This document shows, piece after piece, positions 34,930 to 42,756 of a stretch of 64,000 nucleotides of DNA. The stretch covers positions 3,658,001 to 3,722,000 of the forward strand of contig CBDFNN010000004.1 of the NCBI GenBank assembly GCA_965250215.1, written 5' to 3'. Origin of the DNA: CBDFNN01 sp965250215. GTDB lineage: Bacteria > Bacteroidota > Rhodothermia > Rhodothermales > DATKEJ01. The translations under genes were made by a program, and so were the position numbers. The notes under the pieces are model-generated. The model saw only the letters and a program-made list of their open reading frames with translations, did no database searches and was not told the origin of the DNA. How positions within the stretch are numbered: position 1 is the stretch's first letter; each line of letters starts with the position of its first letter.

Positions 34930-35564
34930 GACCTGCACTTCGATTCGGATTTCTGACTCCCTTCTATGACACCCTGAATCAATTTGCCTATCCCGAAGCC
35001 AAAGTAAAAGCCAAAATAATCGACGTGATCGATTTGCAAAACGGGGATAAAGTCCTGGACATTGGTTGCGGGACAGGTACTCTCCTTCTCATGGCCAGCG
35101 AGAAAAAGTCGATCCATGCCGTGGGGATAGATCCTGACCCAAATATCTTAGCCTTGGCTCATGAAAAATTGAAAACCCGCAAAGGTAAATCTAGCCTTCA
35201 GCTTTCGAAAGCATCTGCGACAAAACTGCCTTTTCCTAATGATTATTTCAACATTGTTATGTCAAGTTTGACCTTTCATCATCTGAATTCGAAGGAAAAA
35301 GAAAATGCACTAAAGGAGATCTATCGAGTGTTGAAACCTGAGTCCAAACTTCTCATTGCCGATTGGGGGAGACCGAAGAATGCAGTTATGAGGGCCGCAT
35401 TTTTCTTTGTTCAACTTTTGGACGGCTTCGAATCGACAAGTGACAACCTTCATGGTCGTATTCCGCAGCTTATCAGTGATGCCGGCTTTGATGATGTAGA
35501 AACCGTTGACTCTTTCTCGACTCTGGTTGGAAGTCTACATTTGTATCTCGGTCACAAAAAATGA
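34926..35564 (+). CDS. Class I SAM-dependent methyltransferase
   Basis: A 212-residue cytoplasmic methyltransferase. The SAM-binding motif VLDIGCGTGTLLLMA is at about 42-56, GIDPDP (about 70) is the second strand acid, and a later LLIADWGRPK fits the motif of UbiE/COQ5-like enzymes. The ATG at 34926 overlaps the DinB stop (ATGA); the longer frame starting at a TTG (34908) is less likely. The next gene also overlaps by ATGA. The substrate is unknown; UbiE/MenG-like methylation is possible but the protein is shorter and lacks decisive signatures. Confidence 0.87.
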   Translation: MRPALRFGFLTPFYDTLNQFAYPEAKVKAKIIDVIDLQNGDKVLDIGCGTGTLLLMASEKKSIHAVGIDPDPNILALAHEKLKTRKGKSSLQLSKASATKLPFPNDYFNIVMSSLTFHHLNSKEKENALKEIYRVLKPESKLLIADWGRPKNAVMRAAFFFVQLLDGFESTSDNLHGRIPQLISDAGFDDVETVDSFSTLVGSLHLYLGHKK

Positions 35565-36178
35565 TTTGGCTGTGGGTTACGATATTGGTGATGCTTGGAA
35601 GTTGGATCGTCTGGCGCTTACTCAACCGCGTTGTCAATATTCCTTGTCCCTTTTGGCTAGATTGGTTAATGGAATCTCCATATCAAAAATGGATTCTTGA
35701 CGCGCAAACAACAGTAGATCGAGCTCAGTTAAGCGAAGGTCAAAAAGTGCTCGATTTGGGATGCGGTTCGGGTAGAATCTCCATTGAGATAGCAAAGATT
35801 CTTGGCAAGAGTGGTAGTCTCGTCTGTGCCGATTTACAAGATGGCATGCTGAAAAAGCTCAAAGAGAGATTTAAGAAAGACCACATCGATGGGGTTGAGC
35901 TTTTAAGAGGAGACGTCAACGATATCGATTTTACCAGTCGGAAATTTGATCGCATTATTCTAGTAATGCTTGTCGGAGAAGTAAGTGATCGGAAGGCATT
36001 ATTTCTACGTTTGACCGAGCTTGTTGAAGAGGATGGATTAATTTCTATCTCAGAGGTATTTCCAGATCCTCATTATCAGACTCAAAAATCTATTAAACAC
36101 ATGGCTCACGAAGCTGGACTTCATGTTGCAGATAACTACGGCAATTTCTGGGCGCACACCACAAATTTGAGCCGATAG
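35561..36178 (+). CDS. Membrane-anchored SAM-dependent methyltransferase
   Basis: A 205-residue protein with an N-terminal transmembrane segment (about 2-20, WLWVTILVMLGSWIVW) followed by a class I methyltransferase core: VLDLGCGSGRISIEIAK (about 63-79), CADLQDGML, GDVNDIDF and LISISEVFPDP. It starts by ATGA overlap with the previous methyltransferase. Two distinct methyltransferases with a DinB protein in one operon suggest a modification pathway for a small or membrane-bound metabolite; that is inference. Confidence 0.85.
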   Translation: MIWLWVTILVMLGSWIVWRLLNRVVNIPCPFWLDWLMESPYQKWILDAQTTVDRAQLSEGQKVLDLGCGSGRISIEIAKILGKSGSLVCADLQDGMLKKLKERFKKDHIDGVELLRGDVNDIDFTSRKFDRIILVMLVGEVSDRKALFLRLTELVEEDGLISISEVFPDPHYQTQKSIKHMAHEAGLHVADNYGNFWAHTTNLSR

Positions 36179-36353
36179 AGGGAAGACATTCAATCTCGAC
36201 TTAACAAGAAAGTCTTATAGTTTGAAAGGAAGAAAGCGATTATGCCTTGTCAGAATAAGGGTAAATCGTTATATTTACGCCGAAGCAACAGCTGTTCGCG
36301 CAGTTTCTATTATTGATATTTCGTCTTAGCATTTACGCTTCATTATTGTTCAT

Positions 36354-36385
36354 AAGGAGAACGAATGCAAGATCATCAGGTTTAA
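36354..36385 (+). promoter_or_regulatory. Strong ribosome-binding site with six-codon frame
   Basis: AAGGAGA is followed after 4 bases by ATG and a frame of six codons (MQDHQV) ending in TAA. Few genes in this window show such a good site, so a leader peptide is possible. Confidence 0.4.
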
Positions 36386-36499
36386 ACAACGGAATGTTGT
36401 TGACAGAGCATCCGAAGTCACGAAGCTACAGGAGCGAGGGTGACGCTCAGTTTCGGTTAGCAATTCTGTAAGACTAATAAACTTCGGTTGACGACGAGA

Positions 36500-36539
36500 G
36501 TGAAGCCCGGTAAGGTGAACTGGGCTTCACATTTTTTTT
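36500..36539 (+). terminator. Intrinsic terminator before the cupin gene
   Basis: GTGAAGCCC and GGGCTTCAC pair perfectly over 9 bases around a 13-base loop, followed by A and eight T residues. It ends 52 bases upstream of the cupin ATG, so it may end the structured RNA or act as an attenuator. Confidence 0.93.
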
Positions 36540-36590
36540 GCCCTTATCTTATGTCTTTGGGCAGTCCGAGAAAACTAATTGACATCTCCA

Positions 36591-36944
36591 ATGATTTCTG
36601 AACCTCTTGATAGAGACGAACGCCCCTGGGGTAGTTGGGAAGAGTACATCAACGAGCCGGGGTACCGCGTGAAAAGGATTATTGTTAGTCCTGGAAAGCG
36701 TCTATCACTTCAAAAACATGAACTACGTTCTGAAGCTTGGGTAATTGCTTCAGGTACAGGAATGTTCACACTCAATAAGGATACTCATCCTATTCAGATG
36801 GGAGATCGTCTATTCATTGAGCTGGGCGATACTCATAGAGTTGCCAATACTGGTGAACAAAATCTCGTTATTATAGAAACCCAAATGGGCACATGTGACG
36901 AGGATGACATCATAAGGCTAGAGGACGATTTCGGGAGAGCATAG
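36591..36944 (+). CDS. Cupin protein of the mannose-6-phosphate isomerase type II family
   Basis: A 117-residue single-domain cupin. RPWGSWEEYINEPGYRVKRIIVSPGKRLSLQKH (about 9-41) and GDRLFIELGDTHRVANTGEQNLVIIETQMG closely follow the C-terminal isomerase domain of mannose-1-phosphate guanylyltransferases, but here it stands alone. The metal site has His in LQKH, Glu in RSEAW and His in DTHRV; compared with the standard LQxHxHR one histidine position is Glu (KHELR). It may interconvert mannose 6-phosphate and fructose 6-phosphate. The ATG at 36591 is preferred over a TTG four codons earlier. Confidence 0.82.
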   Translation: MISEPLDRDERPWGSWEEYINEPGYRVKRIIVSPGKRLSLQKHELRSEAWVIASGTGMFTLNKDTHPIQMGDRLFIELGDTHRVANTGEQNLVIIETQMGTCDEDDIIRLEDDFGRA

Positions 36945-36986
36945 GGCGGTTCGCAATCGGTCCGTCAAAGATCGTATCATTACTAC

Positions 36987-37760
36987 ATGGATTTCATGTT
37001 CACTCTAAAGAAGGTTTTTTCCGAGTTTCTTTATCCCGTCCCCTTCGCCCTTCTCCTTCTTTTGATCGGCTTGCTCTACATGCGCAAGCCAGAAAATCGA
37101 ATCATTGCAAGACGATGGTTGACTGCTGGCGTGGTTTTGCTGCTACTTCTATCTAATAGACCTCTAGCCAACCTCGCAATAGGGTCGCTTGAAGCAGACT
37201 ACAAGCCTTACGCCTATCAAGAAGTCGTAGAGGTCAAATACATTGTTGTACTTTCGAGTGGTGCTCAATATTCACAAATGAAACCTGCCAGTCAACAGCT
37301 TGGATCGTCAACAATTACTCGCTTGATCGAGGGGATGCGAATCGCCAATATTCATCCACAAGCCTCTTTGGTTTTATCGGGCGGACAGTTTTACAATCAA
37401 CCAGCACTTGCCGTTCTTATGAAAGCCGCGGTGGAAGAAATGGGCTTTGACTCGAATCGGATAATCACAGAAGACGAGGCGATGGACACGGAGCAGCAGG
37501 CCGCACTCATCAGAAATATTGTCAAAGATGAAGGAATGATTCTAGTGACTTCTGCTAACCATATGAGACGTAGTCTTGGACTTTTCAATTATCAAAATAT
37601 CGACGCCATTCCGGGACCATGTGATTTCAAAGGTACTAGGGTTCAACGTGGGCTCCTTCATTCTATAATTCCAAAGTCTAGCGAGCTAGTTATATGGCGA
37701 TCCGTTGTCCATGAATACGTCGGAATACTTTGGTCAAGAATTAGAGGGCGTATCTCCTAA
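36987..37760 (+). CDS. ElyC/SanA/YdcF-family (DUF218) envelope protein
   Basis: A 257-residue inner-membrane protein with two N-terminal transmembrane helices (about 14-30 and 44-62) and a periplasmic DUF218 domain. YIVVLSSGAQ (where relatives have VVLGGG), ASLVLSGGQ, MDTEQQAALI and ILVTSANHMRRSLGLF are the family steps. In E. coli ElyC supports peptidoglycan assembly and envelope integrity. It starts 42 bases after the cupin stop and could share its transcript. The GGG-to-SSG change is a mild oddity. Confidence 0.85.
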   Translation: MDFMFTLKKVFSEFLYPVPFALLLLLIGLLYMRKPENRIIARRWLTAGVVLLLLLSNRPLANLAIGSLEADYKPYAYQEVVEVKYIVVLSSGAQYSQMKPASQQLGSSTITRLIEGMRIANIHPQASLVLSGGQFYNQPALAVLMKAAVEEMGFDSNRIITEDEAMDTEQQAALIRNIVKDEGMILVTSANHMRRSLGLFNYQNIDAIPGPCDFKGTRVQRGLLHSIIPKSSELVIWRSVVHEYVGILWSRIRGRIS

Positions 37761-37973
37761 GAGCTAGGAGACCCATCGCCCCAATACTCTTCAGGAAAAC
37801 TTCCGAGAAGTGTCGCTCCGCAAAAAATAGATTTCCCAAACCATGATTTAATTGGTTCATGATGATTTATTGAGCGGTCAAACCGTGTATTTTCACGGCT
37901 TCGGAGTGAGTTGGAGTATCGAAGTTCGAATATCCGAGAGAGAACAGAATTCCAAAGGCATGGTTTAGCACTC

Positions 37974-39365
37974 ATGAGATATTCCCATCTGCTGACAGTA
38001 ATCTTCCTGGGATTTGCATTCGCTCTTAATTCCTGTGACTCGAATACTATTGAGGAGGAAGAACCTAAAATCGACCTTTCGACTTTGGATACCTATGAAG
38101 TCATTCAGAGGGTTATTTTTGATGCCAACTGTGTCTCATGTCATGTAGCGGGAAGCCCTGTCGCTCAACAATCTGGCCTTGTCTTAACGGAGGACGTGTC
38201 TTACGCAAGCATCCTCGATCAGCAACCTAGAAATCCAGCTGCCAGAGCGGACGATCGAGTTTATGTTGGGTCAGAAGGACTAGCGAGTCTAGCAAAAAGT
38301 TATCTCTGGGAAAAAATTAATTATCCCGATCAAGAACACTTTTTCGCTGACCACCCTGGCTACTTTGACCTCATGCCTCCCGGAAAACCGCTTACAAACG
38401 GAGAACTTAAGCTATTCAAGGAATGGGTCTTAGCGGGTGCACCAAAAACAGGAAAAGTAGCTAATGTTGCCACTCTAGATGATATCGAGCGATACGAGTC
38501 ACCCGAGTTTCAAGCACTGGCACCTCCCTCAAGTGGGATACAGTTCCACCTCGGTCCTTTCGAGGTACAGCCAAACTTCGAACGTGAGTTTTTCACATAT
38601 CGAAATACGGATCACAGCGAGCCCATCTATATCAATAGAATCGACGTGAGAATGAGGAGAGGAAGCCATCACTTCCTCCTTTACAAATTCAGTGACGAAA
38701 CGCCAACGGGTCAGATTCCACGCGAGGGAGTAGAAAGAGAATTGAGAGATCAGGTTGGTAATTACGACCTCAGTACGCTTTTCACCTTACAGTATCACGA
38801 ATTTTTTGGTGGTACCCAGACCTCACAAATGAACTACATATTCCCAGCTGGAACAGCTTTGGAATTGCTTCCAGGGGAAGGCCTCGATCTAAACGCTCAT
38901 TACGTAAATTATGATAGCGAAGCTATAATGGGAGAGATCTATGTCAATCTGCATACCATTCCGGCCTCCGAAGTTGATCATAAGGCCGAAATATTGACAT
39001 TGCTCAACCAAAACCTGACAATACCAGCAGGAGAAGAAACGACAATTGAGGACACATTCTCTTTCCGTAGCGCGTTCGGCGACAATCGTAGCGAAGCACA
39101 TGTGTTCCAGTTATTCTCTCATGCACATAAGACGATGACCAAATTTGAGGCACTGGTAGACGACGGCCCAAATGACGGGGAACTACTGTATGTTGCTTGG
39201 GATTGGGAGCATCCCCCTATCCTTCCAATCGATCCTCCCCTACGATTCCGAAGTGACCAAGGAATCAAAATAAAGACGACCTACAACAACGAATCCAATA
39301 GCACTATTCGATGGGGCTTCAAGAGCACGGATGAGATGCAGATTCTGTTCGGATACTACTACTAA
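37974..39365 (+). CDS. Cytochrome c domain fused to a PHM-like copper monooxygenase domain, lipoprotein
   Basis: A 463-residue lipoprotein (lipobox LNSC, Cys21). An N-terminal c-type heme site NCVSCH is at about 52-57. The rest resembles copper type II ascorbate-dependent monooxygenases such as PHM: a His pair in RGSHHFLLYKF (about 231-232), His in DLNAHYVN, an HxH in SHAHKTM (about 382-384) and Met in TDEMQ (about 456). The HxH-to-Met spacing of about 70 is close to that of PHM. It probably oxidises or binds copper at the outer membrane, with electrons supplied through the heme. The ATG at 37974 is chosen because it starts the signal peptide; the frame opens earlier at 37911. Confidence 0.78.
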   Translation: MRYSHLLTVIFLGFAFALNSCDSNTIEEEEPKIDLSTLDTYEVIQRVIFDANCVSCHVAGSPVAQQSGLVLTEDVSYASILDQQPRNPAARADDRVYVGSEGLASLAKSYLWEKINYPDQEHFFADHPGYFDLMPPGKPLTNGELKLFKEWVLAGAPKTGKVANVATLDDIERYESPEFQALAPPSSGIQFHLGPFEVQPNFEREFFTYRNTDHSEPIYINRIDVRMRRGSHHFLLYKFSDETPTGQIPREGVERELRDQVGNYDLSTLFTLQYHEFFGGTQTSQMNYIFPAGTALELLPGEGLDLNAHYVNYDSEAIMGEIYVNLHTIPASEVDHKAEILTLLNQNLTIPAGEETTIEDTFSFRSAFGDNRSEAHVFQLFSHAHKTMTKFEALVDDGPNDGELLYVAWDWEHPPILPIDPPLRFRSDQGIKIKTTYNNESNSTIRWGFKSTDEMQILFGYYY

Positions 39366-39390
39366 GTAGTCTTTGGTTATGGGTCCTTAG

Positions 39391-40026
39391 TTATTGGACA
39401 AGAAAAGGGTTAGTCCGCCTCTCCTCTCCCACCGTAGTCGGCATTCCATGACCTGGAAAGACCTTCACCTCATCCGGAAGGGTTAGGACTTTTGAGTTTA
39501 TGGAGTCAAGTAAGACTTCCATTGAACCCTCCCATAAATCGGTTCGACCCACAGATCCTTGAAATAGGACGTCGCCAGCTATTAGAGAGGCATCGGATTC
39601 GTCGTAGAAGCAGATGGATCCAGGTGAATGACCCGGGCAGTGTAAAATATTCCATGATCTGGCTCCAAATTCGATCTTGTCAGATTCATCTATAAAGGAC
39701 TCAGGAATTGGAGGCGTTTCGAAGCGTACACCGAACATCTCTGATTGCACATGGGCATTTTGCAAAAGCCTAAGATCTGCCTCGTGCATTTTAAACTCCA
39801 TGTCATAATGTCGAGCAAAGAAAGAGCAGTCGATAATGTGATCGATATGCGCATGAGTCAAAAGCAGGTGTTTGATCTCGATATCGTTGCTCTCGATGTG
39901 GTCTAGTATAGCCTGCCTTTCTTCCTTGCTAGAGCTACCGGGATCAATGAGTACTCCCTCACCTTCGGAATCACATACGTAAGTATTCTCTCCAAAGAGA
40001 TTGACTGTGAAAAGCTTAATGTTCAT
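39391..40026 (-). CDS. Metallo-beta-lactamase-fold hydrolase (glyoxalase II-like)
   Basis: A 211-residue cytoplasmic hydrolase. The metal motif THAHIDH is at about 57-63; further ligands are His in LHCPGHSPGS (about 131-135), Asp in LIAGDVLF (about 152) and His in FPGHGMPT (about 194). The compact length and GRTDLWEG motif resemble the YcbL-like glyoxalase II subgroup that hydrolyses S-lactoylglutathione or other thioesters. It is convergent with the copper protein gene and follows lysA by 40 bases on the same strand. Confidence 0.9.
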   Translation of the reverse strand: MNIKLFTVNLFGENTYVCDSEGEGVLIDPGSSSKEERQAILDHIESNDIEIKHLLLTHAHIDHIIDCSFFARHYDMEFKMHEADLRLLQNAHVQSEMFGVRFETPPIPESFIDESDKIEFGARSWNILHCPGHSPGSICFYDESDASLIAGDVLFQGSVGRTDLWEGSMEVLLDSINSKVLTLPDEVKVFPGHGMPTTVGEERRTNPFLVQ

Positions 40027-40066
40027 TAGCTCCTTTAATTGTTAAGAGATCTCCGGAGACAGTACT

Positions 40067-41311
40067 TTAGACATCCAAAGAATCTAAATAGGAATCGAAA
40101 TATTCTTTACTGGATCGACGTCTTCGAATTACTCGAATTTCGCCATTAGCTCGAACGAGAATCTCACTTGGCAGAGGCCTTGAATTGTAGTGGGAAGCCA
40201 TCGACATTCCATATGCTCCCGTGTCAAGAATTGCCAGAATATCTCCTTCTCGGATTTCCTGGATTGTCCGGTCTTTTGCAAAAAGATCTCCCGATTCACA
40301 AACGTTTCCAGCAACCGAGTAATCGGCTGGCTCACCTTTGGGATTGCTTAGATTATCAATCCCGTGATAAGCCTGATACATCGCTGGCCGCAGTAGATGA
40401 TTGAATCCTGAGTTTGTCCCGGCAAATATTCTATCGCCAAGTACTTTTGTAGTATTTGCCTCAAGCAATAGCACGCCCGACTCTGCCGTTAAAAATCTTC
40501 CGGGTTCGAACCAGATTTCAATCTTCCTATCAATAGCATGAAGAAAGTCCTTCAATCCAGCAACCACGACATTCTGAAAATCGTCAAAGTCGATTGATTC
40601 CTCACCAGGTTTGTAGGCGATTCCAAGGCCGCCACCAACATTAATAAATTCGAGATCTGGAAACCGGTCGGCGAGCGGAAGAAGGTTTGAGATCGCCTCC
40701 TTGAATCTGTACATGTCCAAAAATCCACTACCAATGTGCTGATGTAAACCGACTATTTTTAGGCCATACTTTTCACCAATTTCTAGGATCTTGGGTACGT
40801 CGCTCAGCTGTGATCCAAATTTAGCGTCAGCTCCAGCAGTAACGACGTGCTCATGATGACCTGCCCCAACATTGGGGTTCATCCGTACACTGACTCTTTT
40901 TCCAGGAAATGCCTTTCCAAGCTTCTCAAGTCTGGAAAGCTCTCCGATATTCATCATGGCAGAAGTCGCCCCCACTTCTAACATTTCCTCATCGGTCATA
41001 TTGTTAGCCGTGAAGAAGGAATCATGGACGCCCAAGTGGCCGGCAATGCGAACTTCGCCTCCAGAAACGGTCTCAAGATGAATACCCTCCTTGTGAATGA
41101 TCCTTGTAATCTCTGGGTGTGGATTGGCCTTCATCGCGTATAACAATCGAGACGGTAAGGACTCCAATTGCGACTTCATTTGCCGACATCGCTCTCGAAT
41201 AACCGACTCGAAATACACGTAAGTCGGAGTGCCATACTCCTCAGCGATCCTCAATAAGATCTCTGGATGACGAGCTCGTTTTATCTCTATCTTGTTACGC
41301 TTACTGCTCAC
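40067..41311 (-). CDS. lysA: Diaminopimelate decarboxylase
   Basis: A 414-residue PLP enzyme that makes L-lysine from meso-diaminopimelate. The PLP lysine is in LLYAMKANPHP (about 57-67); HQHIGSG (about 190), NVGGGLGIAY (about 220), EPGRFLTAESG (about 268) and CESGDLFAKD (about 336) with the catalytic Cys complete the fold III set. The start is a GTG giving MSSKRNKIEI, and no better ATG is in frame nearby. The MBL-fold gene follows. Alanine racemase or arginine decarboxylase is unlikely given the motifs. Confidence 0.94.
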   Translation of the reverse strand: MSSKRNKIEIKRARHPEILLRIAEEYGTPTYVYFESVIRERCRQMKSQLESLPSRLLYAMKANPHPEITRIIHKEGIHLETVSGGEVRIAGHLGVHDSFFTANNMTDEEMLEVGATSAMMNIGELSRLEKLGKAFPGKRVSVRMNPNVGAGHHEHVVTAGADAKFGSQLSDVPKILEIGEKYGLKIVGLHQHIGSGFLDMYRFKEAISNLLPLADRFPDLEFINVGGGLGIAYKPGEESIDFDDFQNVVVAGLKDFLHAIDRKIEIWFEPGRFLTAESGVLLLEANTTKVLGDRIFAGTNSGFNHLLRPAMYQAYHGIDNLSNPKGEPADYSVAGNVCESGDLFAKDRTIQEIREGDILAILDTGAYGMSMASHYNSRPLPSEILVRANGEIRVIRRRRSSKEYFDSYLDSLDV

Positions 41312-41453
41312 TTAGCTTAATGCTGGTTTAAAATTATCTTCTATCGAAATACCAAATAAAACCGTTGCCGAAGATAATACTAGATTGGTTCTCGTATGTT
41401 ATTTTGAAACTGGGAATCCACAACTTCCACAAGCTTAGTTTTTTGACATTACT

Positions 41454-42356
41454 TTGAGCGCTGCATCCAAATCTACCATATTCATTTCTGCACTAGAATC
41501 CTTGGACGGTGTAGGCAGGGTCACGGCTCGGAAAATAGCAAAGCATTGGGATGATCTCCCTGAATTCCAAAAATATCCCAAAGAGCAGGTATTAGTTCGG
41601 CTGAAGGGAGTTTCCAATGCATCTAAGTTAGTGGATAACTTGAATAACTTGGACCTTATGAGATCGTGCTTGGAGGAGCAAGCACGCTTGATCGAAGCGA
41701 ACGAGAAGCGACAGATTTCACTCCTTTCTTTTAAAGATGATGGCTGGCCGGATCGATTGGAGGAGGGAGTCGATACGAGCCCTCCCAACCTCATATATGG
41801 CTATGGCGAACTTGAATTATTGAAAAGCAGCAGCGTGTGTATTCTCGGCCGAAACGGAATATCGAGCTATGCCCACGAAAAGGCACAGGTTGTTGTGAAG
41901 CATCTCCATCAGAAAAACATCACTCTTTCTGGTCCTATCAATAGCGGCTTTGATGTCGTGCTCCATAAACTTTCCTACGATCAGTCGGACCCCAGACCAA
42001 GCATCATGGGAGCTGTGATGGGCCTTGCGAAAACTCCAAGAGAATATCGATCTCATGTATCGATAAATATCAAATCTGGAGGACTCTTCTTTTCTCCATT
42101 CAGCCCAGAGCACGGCCCTTTTGATCACGACTATTCTTCAGCGATGGAAACCTTGATCGGGATATCTCCCGTCGTCGTTTTCGTCGAACCAGCAGGTAGT
42201 CCACCTCAAATTGAATTAATGCGATTCGCCCATAAACAAAGGAAAGCAGTTTTCTTTATTTCTGAACTCCCTGACGACCCCAGCGGAGTCAACGCAAAAC
42301 ACTTAGGCGATGACCTCTCTCTCGATTGGGTAGCCACCGCTGCTAGTCTTCTTTAG
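41454..42356 (+). CDS. Divergent DprA/Smf-like protein
   Basis: A 300-residue protein with an N-terminal helix-hairpin-helix-like segment (SLDGVGRVTARKIAKHW, about 16-32) and a DprA-type Rossmann core: GWPDRLEEGVDTSPPNLIYGYGELELLKSSSVCILGRNGISSYAHEKAQ (about 97-145), then PSIMGAVMGL, FFSPFSPEHGP and VVVFVEPAGSPP. In DprA, which loads RecA on incoming single-stranded DNA, the core reads VGTRxxSxYG and GLAxGID; these are LGRNGISSYA and GPINSGFDVV here, so it has strongly diverged and may be a paralog. The start is probably a TTG at 41454; a stop just upstream limits alternatives. Its stop overlaps that of the opposing gene. Confidence 0.68.
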   Translation: MSAASKSTIFISALESLDGVGRVTARKIAKHWDDLPEFQKYPKEQVLVRLKGVSNASKLVDNLNNLDLMRSCLEEQARLIEANEKRQISLLSFKDDGWPDRLEEGVDTSPPNLIYGYGELELLKSSSVCILGRNGISSYAHEKAQVVVKHLHQKNITLSGPINSGFDVVLHKLSYDQSDPRPSIMGAVMGLAKTPREYRSHVSINIKSGGLFFSPFSPEHGPFDHDYSSAMETLIGISPVVVFVEPAGSPPQIELMRFAHKQRKAVFFISELPDDPSGVNAKHLGDDLSLDWVATAASLL

Positions 42357-42727
42357 GGCGAGACGACCGTCGTTCCGTACCAGCCGGCTAAAAAAACCGC
42401 AAGCAACGATAGGATGGGAACGATGATCAGAATGGTCCGCGTTCTAGTCTTACTCGGTTTAAGCAAGAACACGTAAAACACGTTGAATGCCAATAGAAAT
42501 ACAGTGTAGATCACGGCAATTGTAGCCGACCTAAATAAGGAGGCCGTTTTCCAGGATAATAATGCCTCTCCATTTAGTCCATCCGCTACAGCAATAGAGA
42601 TTTCAGGAAGTAGAAAGACCGTCCATGCGATTACCGCCGTAAACGATATCTCCGTCCACAGCAAAACTTGATGCCATGATTGGTGAACCTTTTCGCTTGT
42701 ATTCTCCGCTGTCGTATTATTTGCCAT
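42353..42727 (-). CDS. Hypothetical three-helix membrane protein
   Basis: A 124-residue protein from the ATG at 42727 (a TTG three codons upstream is possible). Hydrophobic segments at about 21-44, 60-84 and 97-117 predict three transmembrane helices. I do not recognise a family; no catalytic motif is seen. It is convergent with the DprA-like gene with a 4-base overlap, and divergent from the AlkP-superfamily gene by 29 bases. Confidence 0.62.
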   Translation of the reverse strand: MANNTTAENTSEKVHQSWHQVLLWTEISFTAVIAWTVFLLPEISIAVADGLNGEALLSWKTASLFRSATIAVIYTVFLLAFNVFYVFLLKPSKTRTRTILIIVPILSLLAVFLAGWYGTTVVSP

Positions 42728-42756
42728 TGTTTTCAACTACCCTCTAGATAATCGAT

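Larger units (their letters stand above)
36300..36539 (+). ncRNA. Candidate structured RNA or attenuator leader with 6-codon ORF and terminator
   Basis: The 412-base gap between the methyltransferase operon and the cupin gene holds ordered pairing: AACAAC/GTTGTT (36385-36401), a closing stem CCGAAGT/ACTTCGG (36412-36418 with 36481-36487), an inner hairpin GAGCG/CGCTC (36432-36448), and a terminator (36500-36539). A strong Shine-Dalgarno AAGGAGA (36354-36360), unusual in this window, precedes a six-codon frame MQDHQV (36365-36385). This could be an sRNA, a riboswitch or a leader-peptide attenuator for the cupin gene that starts 52 bases beyond the T-run. No known class is recognised. An additional GTAAAT/ATTTAC repeat lies upstream. 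Confidence 0.45.

Noticed and set aside
34926..35564. UbiE/MenG quinone methyltransferase
   Set aside because: The SAM motif fits, but length, neighbours and lack of the family C-terminal signature do not allow that assignment.
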